Below, piece by piece: positions 51,304 through 62,049 of a stretch of 64,000 nucleotides of DNA. Position 1 is the stretch's first letter. Every line of letters starts with the position of its first letter. The position numbers and the translations under genes are program-made. The stretch is from an uncultured Sphingomonadaceae bacterium (GTDB lineage: Bacteria > Pseudomonadota > Alphaproteobacteria > Sphingomonadales > Sphingomonadaceae), in contig CANLUL010000001.1 in assembly GCA_947494305.1 (NCBI GenBank), forward strand, positions 62,001 through 126,000, written 5' to 3'. The notes below the pieces were generated by a model, which was not told where the DNA came from, ran no database searches, and saw nothing but the letters and a program-made list of their open reading frames with translations.

Positions 51304-53427
51304 TTAAAGCGTACTGGCAGTTTCAACGGGTGTGTTTACGAGGTCAGTCAACGTTCCAACGGTCAATATCTGCGGAAGAATGACTGGCTCCTGACCGGGC
51401 GCATAATACAAATAGAGCGGCACCCCGGCGCGGCCATGTTGTTCCAGAAATTTACTGATCACTGGATCGGGCCGGGTCCAGTCACCCATCAGCACCGCAA
51501 CATTACCTGCTTCAAAAGCATCCGCTGTCTCCTGACGCTGCACCGCTGCGGCTTCATTGGCTTTGCAGGTGATGCACCAGTCTGCGGTAAAATAAGCGAA
51601 TACGGGTTGGTTGGCCGCCCGCAATTCGGCGAGGCGAGTTTCGCTAAACGGCTCGCTGGGAAGGGTTTCAGTTGCGGCTGCAGCCTGCTGCCGAACAGTC
51701 ATTTGCTCGTCATTTGGCAGCGCGAAAATTCCGCCGACAACTGTGATCAAAATGGCACCGGTCGTCACCAGTCCTCTCGCCCCGCCTTTTAGCTGACCTA
51801 CTCCGTACCACCAGAGTAAGAGTGCAACAGCGAGCATGAATATTAAAGTGAGGCTAAGGGCATCTGAGCCAATCTGACGACCGAGTAACCAGATCAAGCC
51901 AATGGCAGTCAGGAACATCGGGATTGCCATGACTTTGCGGAAACTATCCAGCCACGCACCAGGTTTGGGAAGCCGCTTACGGATCGCGGGGACAAAGGCA
52001 ATGAGCAGGAAGGGCAGAGCAAGCCCAACGCCTAAGCCAGCAAAGATGAGTAGTGCGGCAATGGGAGGCAGTACGATGGCTGCCCCCAATGCCGCCGCCA
52101 TAAATGGCCCTGTGCAAGGTGTGGCTACAAAGGCAGCCAGCGCGCCTGTCCAAAATGAACCAGCAGGCCCTTCTTTCTCAGTTAGTTTGCTACCCATGCT
52201 GATGTTGGGAAGTTCAAACATACCGGCCAGATTGAAAGCAATGGCCGTCACCAGAGCTAGCAGCACAAATATGATCCTTGGATCCTGCAGCTGGAAAGCC
52301 CAGCCGACAGCAGCGCCGCTTGCTCTCAATCCCAATAGAATTGCTCCAAGCGCTGTAGCAATAACTACAACACCGGCTGTGTAGGCTAGAGCATCGCGGC
52401 GAACGATGGATTCATCACCGCCTGCTTTCGCAAGGCTGATTGCTTTGAGGCTGAGGATTGGGAATACACAGGGCATGAGGTTGAGCAGCAACCCGCCGAC
52501 AATGGCACCGCCTAGCGCAAGGAAAAGTAGAGACGTATTATTCTGGCCGCCGCCACCACCAAAATTTCCGCTGTTGCCGCCTCCAATCGGTATGCCAGCC
52601 ATAGTGACATCACCCTTCGCTGCATCCAGCGAAAATCCCATTTTGTCGCCGATTTTTAAGATGCCTGTAATTTTGTCCAAGCTATCACCGCGCGCTGCTG
52701 TTTCGATGATTAGGCGATCGCCATCACGATTGACTCTCTGTTCAGCGGCATAGTCAATAATCCCGTCTTCCTTGATGAAGAAATACGGATCATCGACATC
52801 GACATCGGCGGGGAGTGGAACAGACAGGCGGAAGACATCATTGCTGGAAGAGAAGGTGGCTTGGCTGCCCAATGGCTGCGGCATTGCATTGCGATAATCA
52901 TTGAACGCATTGTCAAGAGAAACTGCGGCGTCCGGACTAACAACTTGCAATGTGATCGACAGCTCATCCTGCTCGGGAACACAGATCTCGTCGGTACAGG
53001 CCAACCATTCCGATTTTACAGAAATTGGTGTACTTCCAAGCGGTGTGTTTTCCGATATCACCAGATTGACAAGAACCGCATAATCGCCCTTGTAAATATA
53101 GTTCATGATGCTGGAGATTAGTAACGTGTCCGGGACTGGGAATTGCGCTTTTCCAGCGGTTACACCGGCGGGCAGGTCCCACTCGAAACTCATGCCAATA
53201 CCCGCATCACCTGGGTTTTCCCAATATCCATGCCATGCGGGTTTGGGCTCCATGACAAATGCCAGTGTTACACTTTGTCCGGCCTGAACTTGCTGCGATT
53301 CCGCAATCAATCTTGCTGGGACATTGAGTTCGGTTGAGCCGAGTTTGTTTTGAGCCTGAACCGGAAGCGCGAAGGCGATGAACAGAAAAGCAAGCAGGAT
53401 GCTCAATATGGGGGAATCAAATTTCAT
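51304..53427 (-). CDS. protein-disulfide reductase DsbD/ScsB-like
   Basis: A 707-aa inner-membrane protein that carries electrons from cytosolic thioredoxin to the periplasm. Signal peptide (about 1-25); DsbD-alpha-like N-terminal domain (about 30-275; EWLACTDEICVPEQ has the two Cys); an eight-helix core with membrane Cys in LNLMPCVFPILSLKA and VATPCTGPFMAAAL; and a C-terminal thioredoxin domain with CITC (FTADWCITCKANEA, about residue 620). Longer than E. coli DsbD and closer to ScsB. Probably serves the adjacent redoxin and the DsbA-like proteins at 14.8-16.3 kb. Confidence 0.88.
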   Translation of the reverse strand: MKFDSPILSILLAFLFIAFALPVQAQNKLGSTELNVPARLIAESQQVQAGQSVTLAFVMEPKPAWHGYWENPGDAGIGMSFEWDLPAGVTAGKAQFPVPDTLLISSIMNYIYKGDYAVLVNLVISENTPLGSTPISVKSEWLACTDEICVPEQDELSITLQVVSPDAAVSLDNAFNDYRNAMPQPLGSQATFSSSNDVFRLSVPLPADVDVDDPYFFIKEDGIIDYAAEQRVNRDGDRLIIETAARGDSLDKITGILKIGDKMGFSLDAAKGDVTMAGIPIGGGNSGNFGGGGGQNNTSLLFLALGGAIVGGLLLNLMPCVFPILSLKAISLAKAGGDESIVRRDALAYTAGVVVIATALGAILLGLRASGAAVGWAFQLQDPRIIFVLLALVTAIAFNLAGMFELPNISMGSKLTEKEGPAGSFWTGALAAFVATPCTGPFMAAALGAAIVLPPIAALLIFAGLGVGLALPFLLIAFVPAIRKRLPKPGAWLDSFRKVMAIPMFLTAIGLIWLLGRQIGSDALSLTLIFMLAVALLLWWYGVGQLKGGARGLVTTGAILITVVGGIFALPNDEQMTVRQQAAAATETLPSEPFSETRLAELRAANQPVFAYFTADWCITCKANEAAAVQRQETADAFEAGNVAVLMGDWTRPDPVISKFLEQHGRAGVPLYLYYAPGQEPVILPQILTVGTLTDLVNTPVETASTL

Positions 53428-53508
53428 AAATCTCACTTTTATCTCTGTGCCTATTTAGGCTATCAGCACCGCAGTTGCCAGTCCGGCTTTGTTTCTAGGG
53501 GATTATTC

Positions 53509-55182
53509 GTGCGCTCACTCAAATTTGTTACAGCCTTTGCCAGTATTATAGCAATGTCCAGCGCGGCCAATGCGGAAAATCACAGGGATGAAAAAGTTCA
53601 AGCACCAAAACTAGTTGTTGCCATTGCCGTTGACCAGCTTTCCAGCGATTTGTTCACCGAGTATCGCAGCACATTTACCGGCGGGCTAAAACGTCTTTCC
53701 GACGGCGCGGTTTTTCCCGCAGGTTATCAGTCCCATGCTGCCACAGAAACCTGCCCCGGCCATAGTACGATCATGACTGGTGCGCATCCCGGACGGGCCG
53801 GAATCATTGCTAACAACTGGATTGACCTAGGCATCGATCGGGAGGACAAGACCGTATATTGCGCCGAAGACGAGCGTGTTGAAGGCACAAGTTTTGGAGA
53901 TATTACAAAAGCAACGCAGGCGACCTATGTACCTTCCGCCTGGCATTTGTTGGTGCCGACGCTCGGAGAACGGTTGAAAGAAACCTCGCCAAAATCGCGC
54001 AATGTTGCCGTGTCGGGGAAAGATCGGGCGGGCCTGATGATGGGCGGCAATATAGTTGACGCTATATACTGGTTTTCCGGCGATAAGTTTGTCACGGCCG
54101 CCGGTAAAGATACGCTCCCATCCATTACTGCCCTGAACGCAAAACTGACGCCCACTGTTAATCAGGCGCGCGCTCCTTTTGCCGTGCCCGAACATTGTAA
54201 GGCGCGCATGGCAAAGATTGAACATGGTGAAGGAAAATCCGTTGGAGAATATACCTTTGCAAGACCACAGGGGGCCGGACGCATTTTTCGCCTGTCGCCA
54301 GACCATGACACAGCAATCGTTTCCGCCGCCAAGGCGGTAGCCAGTGAAATGAAGCTGGGGCAGGGAGAGGCGACTGATGTTCTGTCGCTGGGATTGTCTG
54401 CCACAGATTATGTTGGCCATGCCTTTGGTACCGCCGGCGTAGAAATGTGTATCCAGATGGCTGAGCTGGATCGTAATCTAGGTGATTTTTTCGAGTTTCT
54501 AGACAGCAAGAATATTGATTATGTCGCAATGCTGACTGCGGATCACGGTGGCCTGGATCTCCCGGAAAGAGCGACGCTGCAGGCGATGCCCGATGCTGAA
54601 CGTCTGGATTTCAAGCTTAGTGCAAAGGTTATTGGTGAAGCGGTGAAACAGGAACTCGGCCTCGAAACCGACAAACCGTTGCTCTATGCCGATAGCCCAT
54701 TTGGGGACTACTATATCAGCCGCGACCTAGATTTGGAGACTAGCGGAAAAGTAAAACTTGCCGCCATGGCCGCCATTTCTGGTCATTCGCAGGTAGAGAC
54801 AGTGCTGGACGGGAAAGAAATAGCCAAAATGCCAATGCCTTCTGGAACGCCCGAAGAATGGTCCTTGGCTGATCGAGTTCGTGCCTCTTTTCACGCCGAC
54901 CGCTCCGGCGACTTTATTGTACTGCTCAAGAAAGGTGTCACACCAATCCCTAGTACCGCGCGCGGCTATGTCGCAACCCACGGCAGTCCATGGGATTATG
55001 ACCGCCGGGTACCAATCCTGTTCTGGCGTGCCGGGATGACCGGATTTGAACAACCGCTCTCGGTCAAGACTGTGGATATCGCTCCGACGCTCGGTTCGCT
55101 GATCGGTGTTGATATGTCAGGTGATGACATTGACGGCCGCTGCCTGGATCTGGATGCTGGTGCAGGATCAACCTGCAACTAG
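53509..55182 (+). CDS. PafA-type alkaline phosphatase/phosphodiesterase
   Basis: A 557-aa secreted phosphatase of the alkaline-phosphatase superfamily. Signal peptide (about 1-23); catalytic Thr in AATETCPGHSTIMTGAHPGR; metal-binding motifs VVAIAVDQLSSDLFTE, MLTADHGGLDLPE and YVATHGSPWDYDRRVPILFW. The layout fits the PafA type that releases phosphate from phosphomonoesters. GTG at 53509 with AGGGGA upstream is preferred; a longer frame upstream overlaps the divergent dsbD start. No PhoB box was identified. Confidence 0.87.
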   Translation: MRSLKFVTAFASIIAMSSAANAENHRDEKVQAPKLVVAIAVDQLSSDLFTEYRSTFTGGLKRLSDGAVFPAGYQSHAATETCPGHSTIMTGAHPGRAGIIANNWIDLGIDREDKTVYCAEDERVEGTSFGDITKATQATYVPSAWHLLVPTLGERLKETSPKSRNVAVSGKDRAGLMMGGNIVDAIYWFSGDKFVTAAGKDTLPSITALNAKLTPTVNQARAPFAVPEHCKARMAKIEHGEGKSVGEYTFARPQGAGRIFRLSPDHDTAIVSAAKAVASEMKLGQGEATDVLSLGLSATDYVGHAFGTAGVEMCIQMAELDRNLGDFFEFLDSKNIDYVAMLTADHGGLDLPERATLQAMPDAERLDFKLSAKVIGEAVKQELGLETDKPLLYADSPFGDYYISRDLDLETSGKVKLAAMAAISGHSQVETVLDGKEIAKMPMPSGTPEEWSLADRVRASFHADRSGDFIVLLKKGVTPIPSTARGYVATHGSPWDYDRRVPILFWRAGMTGFEQPLSVKTVDIAPTLGSLIGVDMSGDDIDGRCLDLDAGAGSTCN

Positions 55183-55185
55183 CTG

Positions 55186-56133
55186 TTACCGCCGCTCGTA
55201 GCGGGTCAGTCCACGTCCCAGACTGTTGTTCGCAATCCGTAATGTTTCATTGCTCCAATCCGCTACAAAATAGGTGTTGCGGTCGACACCGCGTCCCAAT
55301 GATGCCTTGTTGGAGTGAATATTGAGACCGGCAGATGTGTATTTCCGTCCTTCAGCTGCAACTGCAATGAAGGCGCTGTAATTTTCCTTGTCCTTGCCCT
55401 GCACGAACACATTGCCGCTAATTACGCCGGTTGCACCAGCGGGCAGGTCGATCATGTAATTGGTTGCTCGGCCCTGCGTGTCATCAAAACTATTTCCAGT
55501 CGCCACAAACTCAGGCGCGCGGCTTTTCACATAGTGACCGCCGTTACCCTTTTCAAAACGCGAGTTTGTGACCCGTAAAAAACCATATTCACCAATGTAA
55601 ATACTGTGCGCACAGGATAGTCCGCGATCACATCGGCCCAGGCGTTGAAAAGTGGATCGGTCAATTGTGATGCGACCACTGGGGTCATTGGCGGTCAACA
55701 AGCCCTGCTCTGCATTTCGAAACATCGCGTTATTGATGCTTAGATTGCCTTTTTCCAAACGGATGCCCGCGCCGTTGCCATCGGGAACACGCTGGTTTTG
55801 AAAGATGATACCATCAATGGTCGCGCCAAAGCCGCGAAGCACCAAAGTTGCTTTTCCTTCACAAACACCGCCGTCAAATATCGCCCGTCCGGGGACAGCT
55901 GATTTATAGGTAATGTTGCCCTTGGTCTGAACTGCGCAGTCACCATAGGAACCGGGCGCGATAATGATCGTGGCGCTGTTATCACCAATTTTTTCTACGG
56001 CCTGAGACAAGCGATAAAAACCCTCGCCGCTTTCGGCAATAGTGAAGGGTGCGCCGTTCTGTTGTGCGGTTGCTGGAATTGTCAGTGATGCGGCTAATGA
56101 CGCTGCGACAAGAAATTTGGCCGGGGTTTTCAC
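55186..56133 (-). CDS. secreted right-handed parallel beta-helix protein
   Basis: A 315-aa exported protein (signal about residues 1-23, cleavage after TAQ region) made of short strands with stacked Asn: GAGIRLEKGNLSINNAMFRN, then RITIDRSTFQRLGRC and VISGNVFVQGKDKENYSAFI. This is the pectate-lyase-like/NosD-type beta-helix. No catalytic residues could be assigned. GTG start with CAGGAG 9 nt upstream. It may bind or cleave a polysaccharide; the stop lies 3 nt from the phosphatase stop (converging). Confidence 0.8.
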   Translation of the reverse strand: MKTPAKFLVAASLAASLTIPATAQQNGAPFTIAESGEGFYRLSQAVEKIGDNSATIIIAPGSYGDCAVQTKGNITYKSAVPGRAIFDGGVCEGKATLVLRGFGATIDGIIFQNQRVPDGNGAGIRLEKGNLSINNAMFRNAEQGLLTANDPSGRITIDRSTFQRLGRCDRGLSCAHSIYIGEYGFLRVTNSRFEKGNGGHYVKSRAPEFVATGNSFDDTQGRATNYMIDLPAGATGVISGNVFVQGKDKENYSAFIAVAAEGRKYTSAGLNIHSNKASLGRGVDRNTYFVADWSNETLRIANNSLGRGLTRYERR

Positions 56134-56266
56134 TCTAAACGCTCCTGAAAAGGCTATTATTCATTGCTTCCATAGATTCAGGACGAATCCATGACAATTC
56201 GCAATCTATAGCTGTCCCAGATGAATCCATCGTGAGCAGCAGAGGTTAACTGGTTAAAATACGAGC

Positions 56267-58882
56267 TTATTCGTTCAAATTAGGACGCAACCACTGACGC
56301 GCTTTATCCAAAGGTACATCGCGTCTCTCTGCGTATTCAGTCACTTGATCCTCACCGATACGCGCCACGCCGAAATAATCGGCTTGCGGATGGGCGAAAT
56401 AAAAGCCGGAAACTGCTGCCGTTGGGGTCATCGCAAAACTACTCGTCAGTTCGATACCGGTATTCTCGGTCGCATCGAGCATATCAAACAGGATCGGTTT
56501 CAGGCTGTGATCGGGACAGGCCGGATAGCCGGGAGCAGGGCGGATCCCCTGATATTTTTCCTGGATTAGCGCCTTGTTACCGAGATTTTCATCGGGAGCA
56601 TAACCCCATAGATCCTTACGGACATGCTCATGCATGCGCTCTGCAAAGGCTTCGGCAAAACGGTCTGCCAGAGCTTTGAGCAAAATGCTGTTATAGTCAT
56701 CTTTGTCTGCTTCAAACTTCTGGACATGTTCATCAATACCGTGCCCGGCGGTAACGGCAAATCCGCCCATCCAATCGTCAGAGGTATCGATGAAATCTGC
56801 CAGACAGTTATTGGGCTTTCCGGCGCGTTTGATAACCTGTTGCCGCAACATGGGTATGGTAATTTCGTCGTTCTCAGGAGAGATAAGAATATCATCGCCG
56901 TCGCGTCGTGCGCGCCACAAACCAACAACGCCTTTGGCGGTCAACCATTTTTCATCGATAATTTTGTCGAGCATCGCTTGCGCATCGCGGAACAAGTCGC
57001 TGGCGCTTTCACCAACGATCTTATCCTCCAGGATTGACGGATAGGTGCCGACCAATTCCCAGGCGCGGAAAAATGGTGTCCAATCAATATATTCCCTCAG
57101 TTCGGCCAAGTCCCAGTCTTCATACACATGCAAACCGGGTTTCGCAGGGGCAGGTGCTTTGAGCGCCATATCAATATCAGCGCTGTTTGCTCGTGCTTCT
57201 TTTATCGTCGCCAGTTTCTTGGCTGTTTTGCCAGCGCGCGCAATACGGACTTGGTCATATTTTTCACGGGTTTCGGAGACAAATTTGTCAGCCAAGGTAT
57301 CGCTTACGAGGGTTGATGCGACACCAACCGCGCGGCTGGCATCCAACACATGAACGGTTGGCCCTGAATAGGCCGTTTCGATCCGCAAGGCGGTATGGGT
57401 TTCACTGGTTGTCGCCCCGCCGATTAGAAGCGGCATTGCCATTTTTGCGCGCTCCATCTCTTCAGCAACAGTCACCATTTCGTCCAGAGATGGAGTTATC
57501 AATCCCGACAAGCCAATCATGTCGGCGTCATTCTCATTCGCTGCCTGCAATATGTCAGTCCAAGGAACCATTACGCCCAGGTCAACAACTTCAAAGCCAT
57601 TGCATTGCAAGACAACGCCAACGATATTCTTGCCGATATCATGCACATCGCCCTTTACAGTCGCCATGATGATCCTGCCCTTACCTTTGGCATTTTCGTC
57701 TTTTTCTGCTTCAATATAGGGGAAAAGATGTGCCACCGCTTTCTTCATCACACGGGCCGATTTTACCACCTGAGGTAGAAACATTTTTCCGGAACCGAAT
57801 AGGTCTCCGACCACATTCATACCGTCCATCAACGGCCCTTCGATCACTTCAATCGGACGTCCACCCGCTTCTTTGACTGCAACCCGCATTTCCTCCGTAT
57901 CTTCGACGATATGGGCATCAATGCCTTTGACCAGTGCGTGCTCAAGGCGTTTGTTCACGGCATATCCGCGCCATTCCGCAGCGGCTTTCTCCGCCACCGC
58001 ATCGGTACCGCGAAACTTTTCTGCAAGCGCAATCAAATTGTCGGTCGCATCATCATGCCGGTCGAAAATGACATCTTCGCAGGCATCACGCAAAACGGGG
58101 TCGATATCGTCATAGATGTCCAGCTGTCCGGCATTGACGATGGCCATGTCCAGTCCCGCTGGAATTGCGTGATATAAAAAGACACTGTGCATTGCGCGCC
58201 GAACCGGCTCGTTGCCGCGAAAACTGAAGGACAAGTTCGATAGTCCGCCAGAAAAATGAACATGCGGGCAGGCTACCTTAATTTCCCCAACCGCTTCAAT
58301 GAAATCCAGCCCGTAGCGCCGATGCTCATCTATGCCTGTGGCTACCGCAAACACATTGGGATCAAAGATAATATCTTCGGGTGGAAACCCTATTCCCACA
58401 AGCAGCTTGTAAGCACGCTTACAGATCTCGACTTTGCGTTCCTTGGTATCTGCCTGACCCGTTTCATCAAACGCCATTACCACTACCGCCGCGCCATAAG
58501 CCATACATTTGCGGGCGTGATTGAGAAACTCGTCCTCGCCTTCCTTCATAGAGATGGAATTCACAATGGGTTTGCCGGAGACGCATTTCAAACCTTCTTC
58601 GATCACAGACCATTTTGAGCTGTCGATCATCACTGGTACGCGCGCAATATCCGGTTCTGCAGCGATCAACTTTAGGAAGGTTGTCATCGCGTGCACGGCA
58701 TCAAGCAAGCCTTCGTCCATATTGACGTCAATGACTTGCGCACCATTTTCTACCTGTTGACGAGCGACTTCGACGGCGGCTTCATAGTCGTCGTTTAGAA
58801 TGAGTTTTTTAAATCGCGCAGATCCAGTCACATTGGTGCGTTCACCAATATTCACGAAATTTGTTGAAGAGGCAGAAGTCAT
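56267..58882 (-). CDS. metH: methionine synthase, C-terminal part (folate, B12 and activation domains)
   Basis: An 871-aa polypeptide with the last three modules of cobalamin-dependent methionine synthase: methyltetrahydrofolate-binding DHPS-like barrel ([16 protein letters not shown], residues 1-265), cobalamin domain ([20 protein letters not shown], about 405-425, with the axial His and the ITPSLDEM loop) and SAM-activation domain ([20 protein letters not shown], about 790). The homocysteine-binding module is a separate gene just upstream, so MetH is split between two polypeptides. Cap helices lie about 330-400. No riboswitch seen upstream. Confidence 0.95.
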   Translation of the reverse strand: MTSASSTNFVNIGERTNVTGSARFKKLILNDDYEAAVEVARQQVENGAQVIDVNMDEGLLDAVHAMTTFLKLIAAEPDIARVPVMIDSSKWSVIEEGLKCVSGKPIVNSISMKEGEDEFLNHARKCMAYGAAVVVMAFDETGQADTKERKVEICKRAYKLLVGIGFPPEDIIFDPNVFAVATGIDEHRRYGLDFIEAVGEIKVACPHVHFSGGLSNLSFSFRGNEPVRRAMHSVFLYHAIPAGLDMAIVNAGQLDIYDDIDPVLRDACEDVIFDRHDDATDNLIALAEKFRGTDAVAEKAAAEWRGYAVNKRLEHALVKGIDAHIVEDTEEMRVAVKEAGGRPIEVIEGPLMDGMNVVGDLFGSGKMFLPQVVKSARVMKKAVAHLFPYIEAEKDENAKGKGRIIMATVKGDVHDIGKNIVGVVLQCNGFEVVDLGVMVPWTDILQAANENDADMIGLSGLITPSLDEMVTVAEEMERAKMAMPLLIGGATTSETHTALRIETAYSGPTVHVLDASRAVGVASTLVSDTLADKFVSETREKYDQVRIARAGKTAKKLATIKEARANSADIDMALKAPAPAKPGLHVYEDWDLAELREYIDWTPFFRAWELVGTYPSILEDKIVGESASDLFRDAQAMLDKIIDEKWLTAKGVVGLWRARRDGDDILISPENDEITIPMLRQQVIKRAGKPNNCLADFIDTSDDWMGGFAVTAGHGIDEHVQKFEADKDDYNSILLKALADRFAEAFAERMHEHVRKDLWGYAPDENLGNKALIQEKYQGIRPAPGYPACPDHSLKPILFDMLDATENTGIELTSSFAMTPTAAVSGFYFAHPQADYFGVARIGEDQVTEYAERRDVPLDKARQWLRPNLNE

Positions 58883-58965
58883 TTGTTGTCCTGGTCACCC
58901 TGTGTTTGCATCAAGGCTTGGTTGAGAAAATTTGGAGATACTAAACCGCATTTAAGCGGCACAAG

Positions 58966-60015
58966 CTAAGCTGCCATCGTGAAAGGTTCCAACCCGGACA
59001 ATCTTGTTTGTACGGGTGGTACTGCAGATATGCGAGGCTCTTTGCCTTCTACGGCCGCAGCAATGGCGGCAATATGTTCCGGCGTTGTACCGCAACAGCC
59101 ACCCACAATATTTACCAAACTGTCATCCAGCCATTCGCCGATCAACTCTGCCGTTTCTTCCGGCATTTCATCATATTCACCCAAGTCGTTGGGCAAGCCG
59201 GCATTGGGATAGGCCATGATTAATGTATCCGCCTGCTTTGCAAGCATGGACAGGTGCGGACGCAATTGATCTGCACCAAAGGAACAGTTTAGGCCGATTG
59301 TGATCGGTTTTAGATGGCGAACGGCGTGCCAGAATGCTTCGACGGTGTGACCCGATAAATTGCGACCCGAAAGGTCAGTTAGCGTCATCGAGATCATTAA
59401 CGGTACATCCCGGTCACAGGCATCCGCCGCCTCTTGCGCCGCCATACCAGCGCATTTTGCATTGAGTGTGTCGAAAATTGTCTCGATGAGTAAGAAGTCT
59501 ACACCGCCCTCAATAAGCGCATCGCATTGTTCGCGGTACACAGATTTCAGATAGTCAAAATCAATTTCGCGAAAGCCAGGATCGTTGACATCTGGAGACA
59601 AGGATAAAGTCTTGTTCGTGGGGCCGATAGAGCCCGCAACAAATCTTTTCTTGCCATCTTTGGCCTCTGCCTTGTCGCATGCGGTGCGGGCAAGTCTGGC
59701 AGATTCGATGTTCAAATCCTTTACCAGATGTTGGCAACCATAATCAGCCATACTAATTTCGGTGGAGCTAAAGGTGTTGGTTTCGACTATGTCTGCACCG
59801 GCTTCAAGATAGGCTGTGTGAATGCCCTCGATAATGTCAGGGCGCGTCAAGCTGAGCAGATCATTATTTCCCTTTTGATCGTCTGTCAGTTCAAGATTGC
59901 CTCGATAATCACGCTCTCCAAGGCCGTGATTTTGAATGGCGGTACCGTAGCCACCATCGAATACCAAAATCCGATCGGCCGCCAGTTTTCTTAATTGTTC
60001 TCCGGGATTACTCAT
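58966..60015 (-). CDS. metH: methionine synthase, homocysteine S-methyltransferase part
   Basis: A 349-aa (beta/alpha)8 homocysteine methyltransferase domain, the first module of Met[21 protein letters not shown] at the N-terminus and the zinc ligands in [12 protein letters not shown] and [14 protein letters not shown] (Cys pair) are all present. ATG at 60015 overlaps the metF stop by 4 bp. The second MetH gene follows 83 nt on. Together the two supply a complete B12-dependent enzyme, a split known from sphingomonads and other alphaproteobacteria. Confidence 0.93.
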   Translation of the reverse strand: MSNPGEQLRKLAADRILVFDGGYGTAIQNHGLGERDYRGNLELTDDQKGNNDLLSLTRPDIIEGIHTAYLEAGADIVETNTFSSTEISMADYGCQHLVKDLNIESARLARTACDKAEAKDGKKRFVAGSIGPTNKTLSLSPDVNDPGFREIDFDYLKSVYREQCDALIEGGVDFLLIETIFDTLNAKCAGMAAQEAADACDRDVPLMISMTLTDLSGRNLSGHTVEAFWHAVRHLKPITIGLNCSFGADQLRPHLSMLAKQADTLIMAYPNAGLPNDLGEYDEMPEETAELIGEWLDDSLVNIVGGCCGTTPEHIAAIAAAVEGKEPRISAVPPVQTRLSGLEPFTMAA

Positions 60016-60965
60016 GCCGCTTTGTCCTGAGATGTACCAATGGGTCGTTTCCCAAGCAAATGACAAATCGCATAGCTGAGTTCAGCCCGATTGAGCGTGT
60101 AAAAATGAAACTGCCGCACGCCGCCAGCATAGAGTTTTCGGCAGAGTTCCGCTGCAACGGTCGCCGCAATCAACTGGCGCGCTGATGGATGGTCGTCCAA
60201 CCCCTCGAATAAATCGTTCATCCAGGGCGGTATCGCTGCACCGCACATACCGGCAAACTTCCGAGTTTGTGCGACATTGGAAACGGGTAAAATTCCAGGT
60301 ACCAGTTCAGCGTCTATACCGGCTGCTGTTGCAGCATCGCGGAAACGGAAGAAGGCTTCGGCGGTAAAGAAGAACTGGGTGATGGCCCGGCTCGCACCAG
60401 CATCAAGTTTCCGTTTTAAGTTGTCGAGATCGGTCTGCGGACAACTGGCCTCTGGATGCGTTTCAGGATATGCGGCCACAGAGATTTCAAATGGCGCGAT
60501 GTCTTTTAGGCCCGCGACCAGTTCTGCGGCACTCTGATATCCTTCAGGATGTGGAACGAAGGCTTGCCCTTCGGCGGGTGGATCACCGCGCAGCGCGACA
60601 ATATGACGAACACCGGCTTCCCAATAGGCGGCCGCTACTTCTCGTATTTCTTCTTTGCTGGCGTCGACGCAGGTCAGATGTGCCGCGGCCGGAATACCGG
60701 TTTCCTTGGCAATTCTGGCGACGGTGGCATGCGTGCGTTCGCGAGTGGAACCGCCAGCACCGTAAGTGACAGATACGAAGCGCGGATTTAGTGGTTCCAA
60801 GGTGACAACGCTGTCCCAGAGCGTTTTTTCCATCTTCTCAGATTTTGGCGGAAAAAACTCAAAGGAGACATCAGCATCTCCGCTTAAACCGGCAAATAGG
60901 GGCACATCCAACGCGCGCTTCGCTTCTTCCAACTCGCTAAGTCCCAGAGGTTTGTTATTGCTCAT
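60012..60965 (-). CDS. metF: 5,10-methylenetetrahydrofolate reductase
   Basis: A 317-aa flavoprotein reducing methylene-THF to methyl-THF for MetH. VSFEFFPPKSEKMEKTLWDS at the N-terminus, then VSVTYGAGGSTRERTHATVA, HIVALRGDPP and AITQFFFTAEAFFRFRD are the MetF blocks. Its ATG overlaps the regulator's stop and its stop overlaps the first metH gene, so ArsR-metF-metH-metH is one operon. Confidence 0.96.
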   Translation of the reverse strand: MSNNKPLGLSELEEAKRALDVPLFAGLSGDADVSFEFFPPKSEKMEKTLWDSVVTLEPLNPRFVSVTYGAGGSTRERTHATVARIAKETGIPAAAHLTCVDASKEEIREVAAAYWEAGVRHIVALRGDPPAEGQAFVPHPEGYQSAAELVAGLKDIAPFEISVAAYPETHPEASCPQTDLDNLKRKLDAGASRAITQFFFTAEAFFRFRDAATAAGIDAELVPGILPVSNVAQTRKFAGMCGAAIPPWMNDLFEGLDDHPSARQLIAATVAAELCRKLYAGGVRQFHFYTLNRAELSYAICHLLGKRPIGTSQDKAA

Positions 60966-61999
60966 GCTATTTTTCTTTTTTGTTCAACATTTTGGTGGGA
61001 AGTTCCGGAGTTATCGGGATGCAATTGGGTCAAGCCAGACTTCTGTCCCATCCATATTTTTACGCTAAGTTCTCCCCCATCCAGATTACGCGTATTAAGT
61101 AAATTGATATTATTCTGACTAAACCAGCGGCCTATACTGTCATCGGAAAAACCAAGGCGTGCATGGGCATGATCACGGCGCAATTCCTCACGCTCATGGG
61201 AGGCAAAATCAGCTATCAGGAGTATACCGTTATCATCCAACACTCTGGATACTTCGGAAACTACAATCTCTGGATTTTGAGCGTAATGGAGTACTTGATG
61301 CAAAATCACGCTATTTGCCTGACGATCATCGAGAGGCAGTTTGTTAAAGTCACCGAGTTTGAGCTCTGTTTTTTCACCAATGCCGCCAGTGGTTTCTCCA
61401 TCAATATTCTCTTTTTCCAGCTTTGCTCTGGTTAGACGTAACATTTCCGGACTGTTGTCCACCGCAGTAACGCGGTCGGCATTCGCACCAAAAAGCTCTA
61501 TCATCCGGCCTGTCCCAGTTCCGATATCGACTAAATGACCCAATTCGCATTGCTTGAGCAAGAGATGCATTGCTTGCTCGACTTCACTTTCGGAAACATG
61601 CAAAGATCGAATGGCATCCCATTCTTCGGCATGTGCCGTGAAATATTGTTCAGCCATTTCCGCACGTCTTTGACGAACAAGCGATAGCTGTGCCCCATCA
61701 CGTACAACTTGTTCAGACTGGGCTACTTTGTTTGACCGGAATATTCTTCGCAAAGTTTCAAGTTCGGCGGTTTTACCGGGACGCAGGAAGACCCAGCTTC
61801 CTTCTTTCCTTCGCTCTGCTAGCCCAGCTTCGTCCAGTATTTTGATGTGCCGGGAAATTCGGGGCTGGCTCTGGTCCAATATCTGTGCCAATTCGCCTAC
61901 GGCTAGCTCCATTTTTAGGAGAAGCAGCATGATCCTTAGCCGAGTGGGGTCAGCCAATGCTCGAAATATGGTTAGAATATCATCCATTGACGTTGCCAT
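60962..61999 (-). CDS. ArsR-family regulator fused to a SAM methyltransferase-like domain (SahR-like)
   Basis: A 345-aa protein with an N-terminal ArsR winged helix (about residues 5-95: LADPTRLRIMLLLLKMELAV, LDQSQPRISRHIKILDEAGL) joined to a class I methyltransferase-like domain (LVDIGTGTGRMIELFGANAD, about 155-175; VILHQVLHYAQNPEIVVSEV). Regulators of this build (for example SahR) sense S-adenosylhomocysteine and control the methionine cycle. First gene of the metF/metH operon; its start codon lies inside a 20-bp palindrome, which implies autorepression. No metal-binding Cys motif of ArsR sensors is present. Confidence 0.87.
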   Translation of the reverse strand: MATSMDDILTIFRALADPTRLRIMLLLLKMELAVGELAQILDQSQPRISRHIKILDEAGLAERRKEGSWVFLRPGKTAELETLRRIFRSNKVAQSEQVVRDGAQLSLVRQRRAEMAEQYFTAHAEEWDAIRSLHVSESEVEQAMHLLLKQCELGHLVDIGTGTGRMIELFGANADRVTAVDNSPEMLRLTRAKLEKENIDGETTGGIGEKTELKLGDFNKLPLDDRQANSVILHQVLHYAQNPEIVVSEVSRVLDDNGILLIADFASHEREELRRDHAHARLGFSDDSIGRWFSQNNINLLNTRNLDGGELSVKIWMGQKSGLTQLHPDNSGTSHQNVEQKRKIA

Positions 62000-62017
62000 A
62001 TAAAGAATTCTTTATAT
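61998..62017. promoter_or_regulatory. 20-bp perfect palindrome overlapping the ArsR-methyltransferase start
   Basis: ATATAAAGAATTCTTTATAT reads the same on both strands and includes the regulator's ATG (61997-61999) at its left end. It is a near-certain operator for the encoded ArsR-type repressor, shutting off the metF/metH operon when bound. Its shape matches the AT-rich operators reported for SahR-like regulators. Confidence 0.65.
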
Positions 62018-62049
62018 CCCGTCAATGCGCTAGTTTCAGGGACTGAAAA

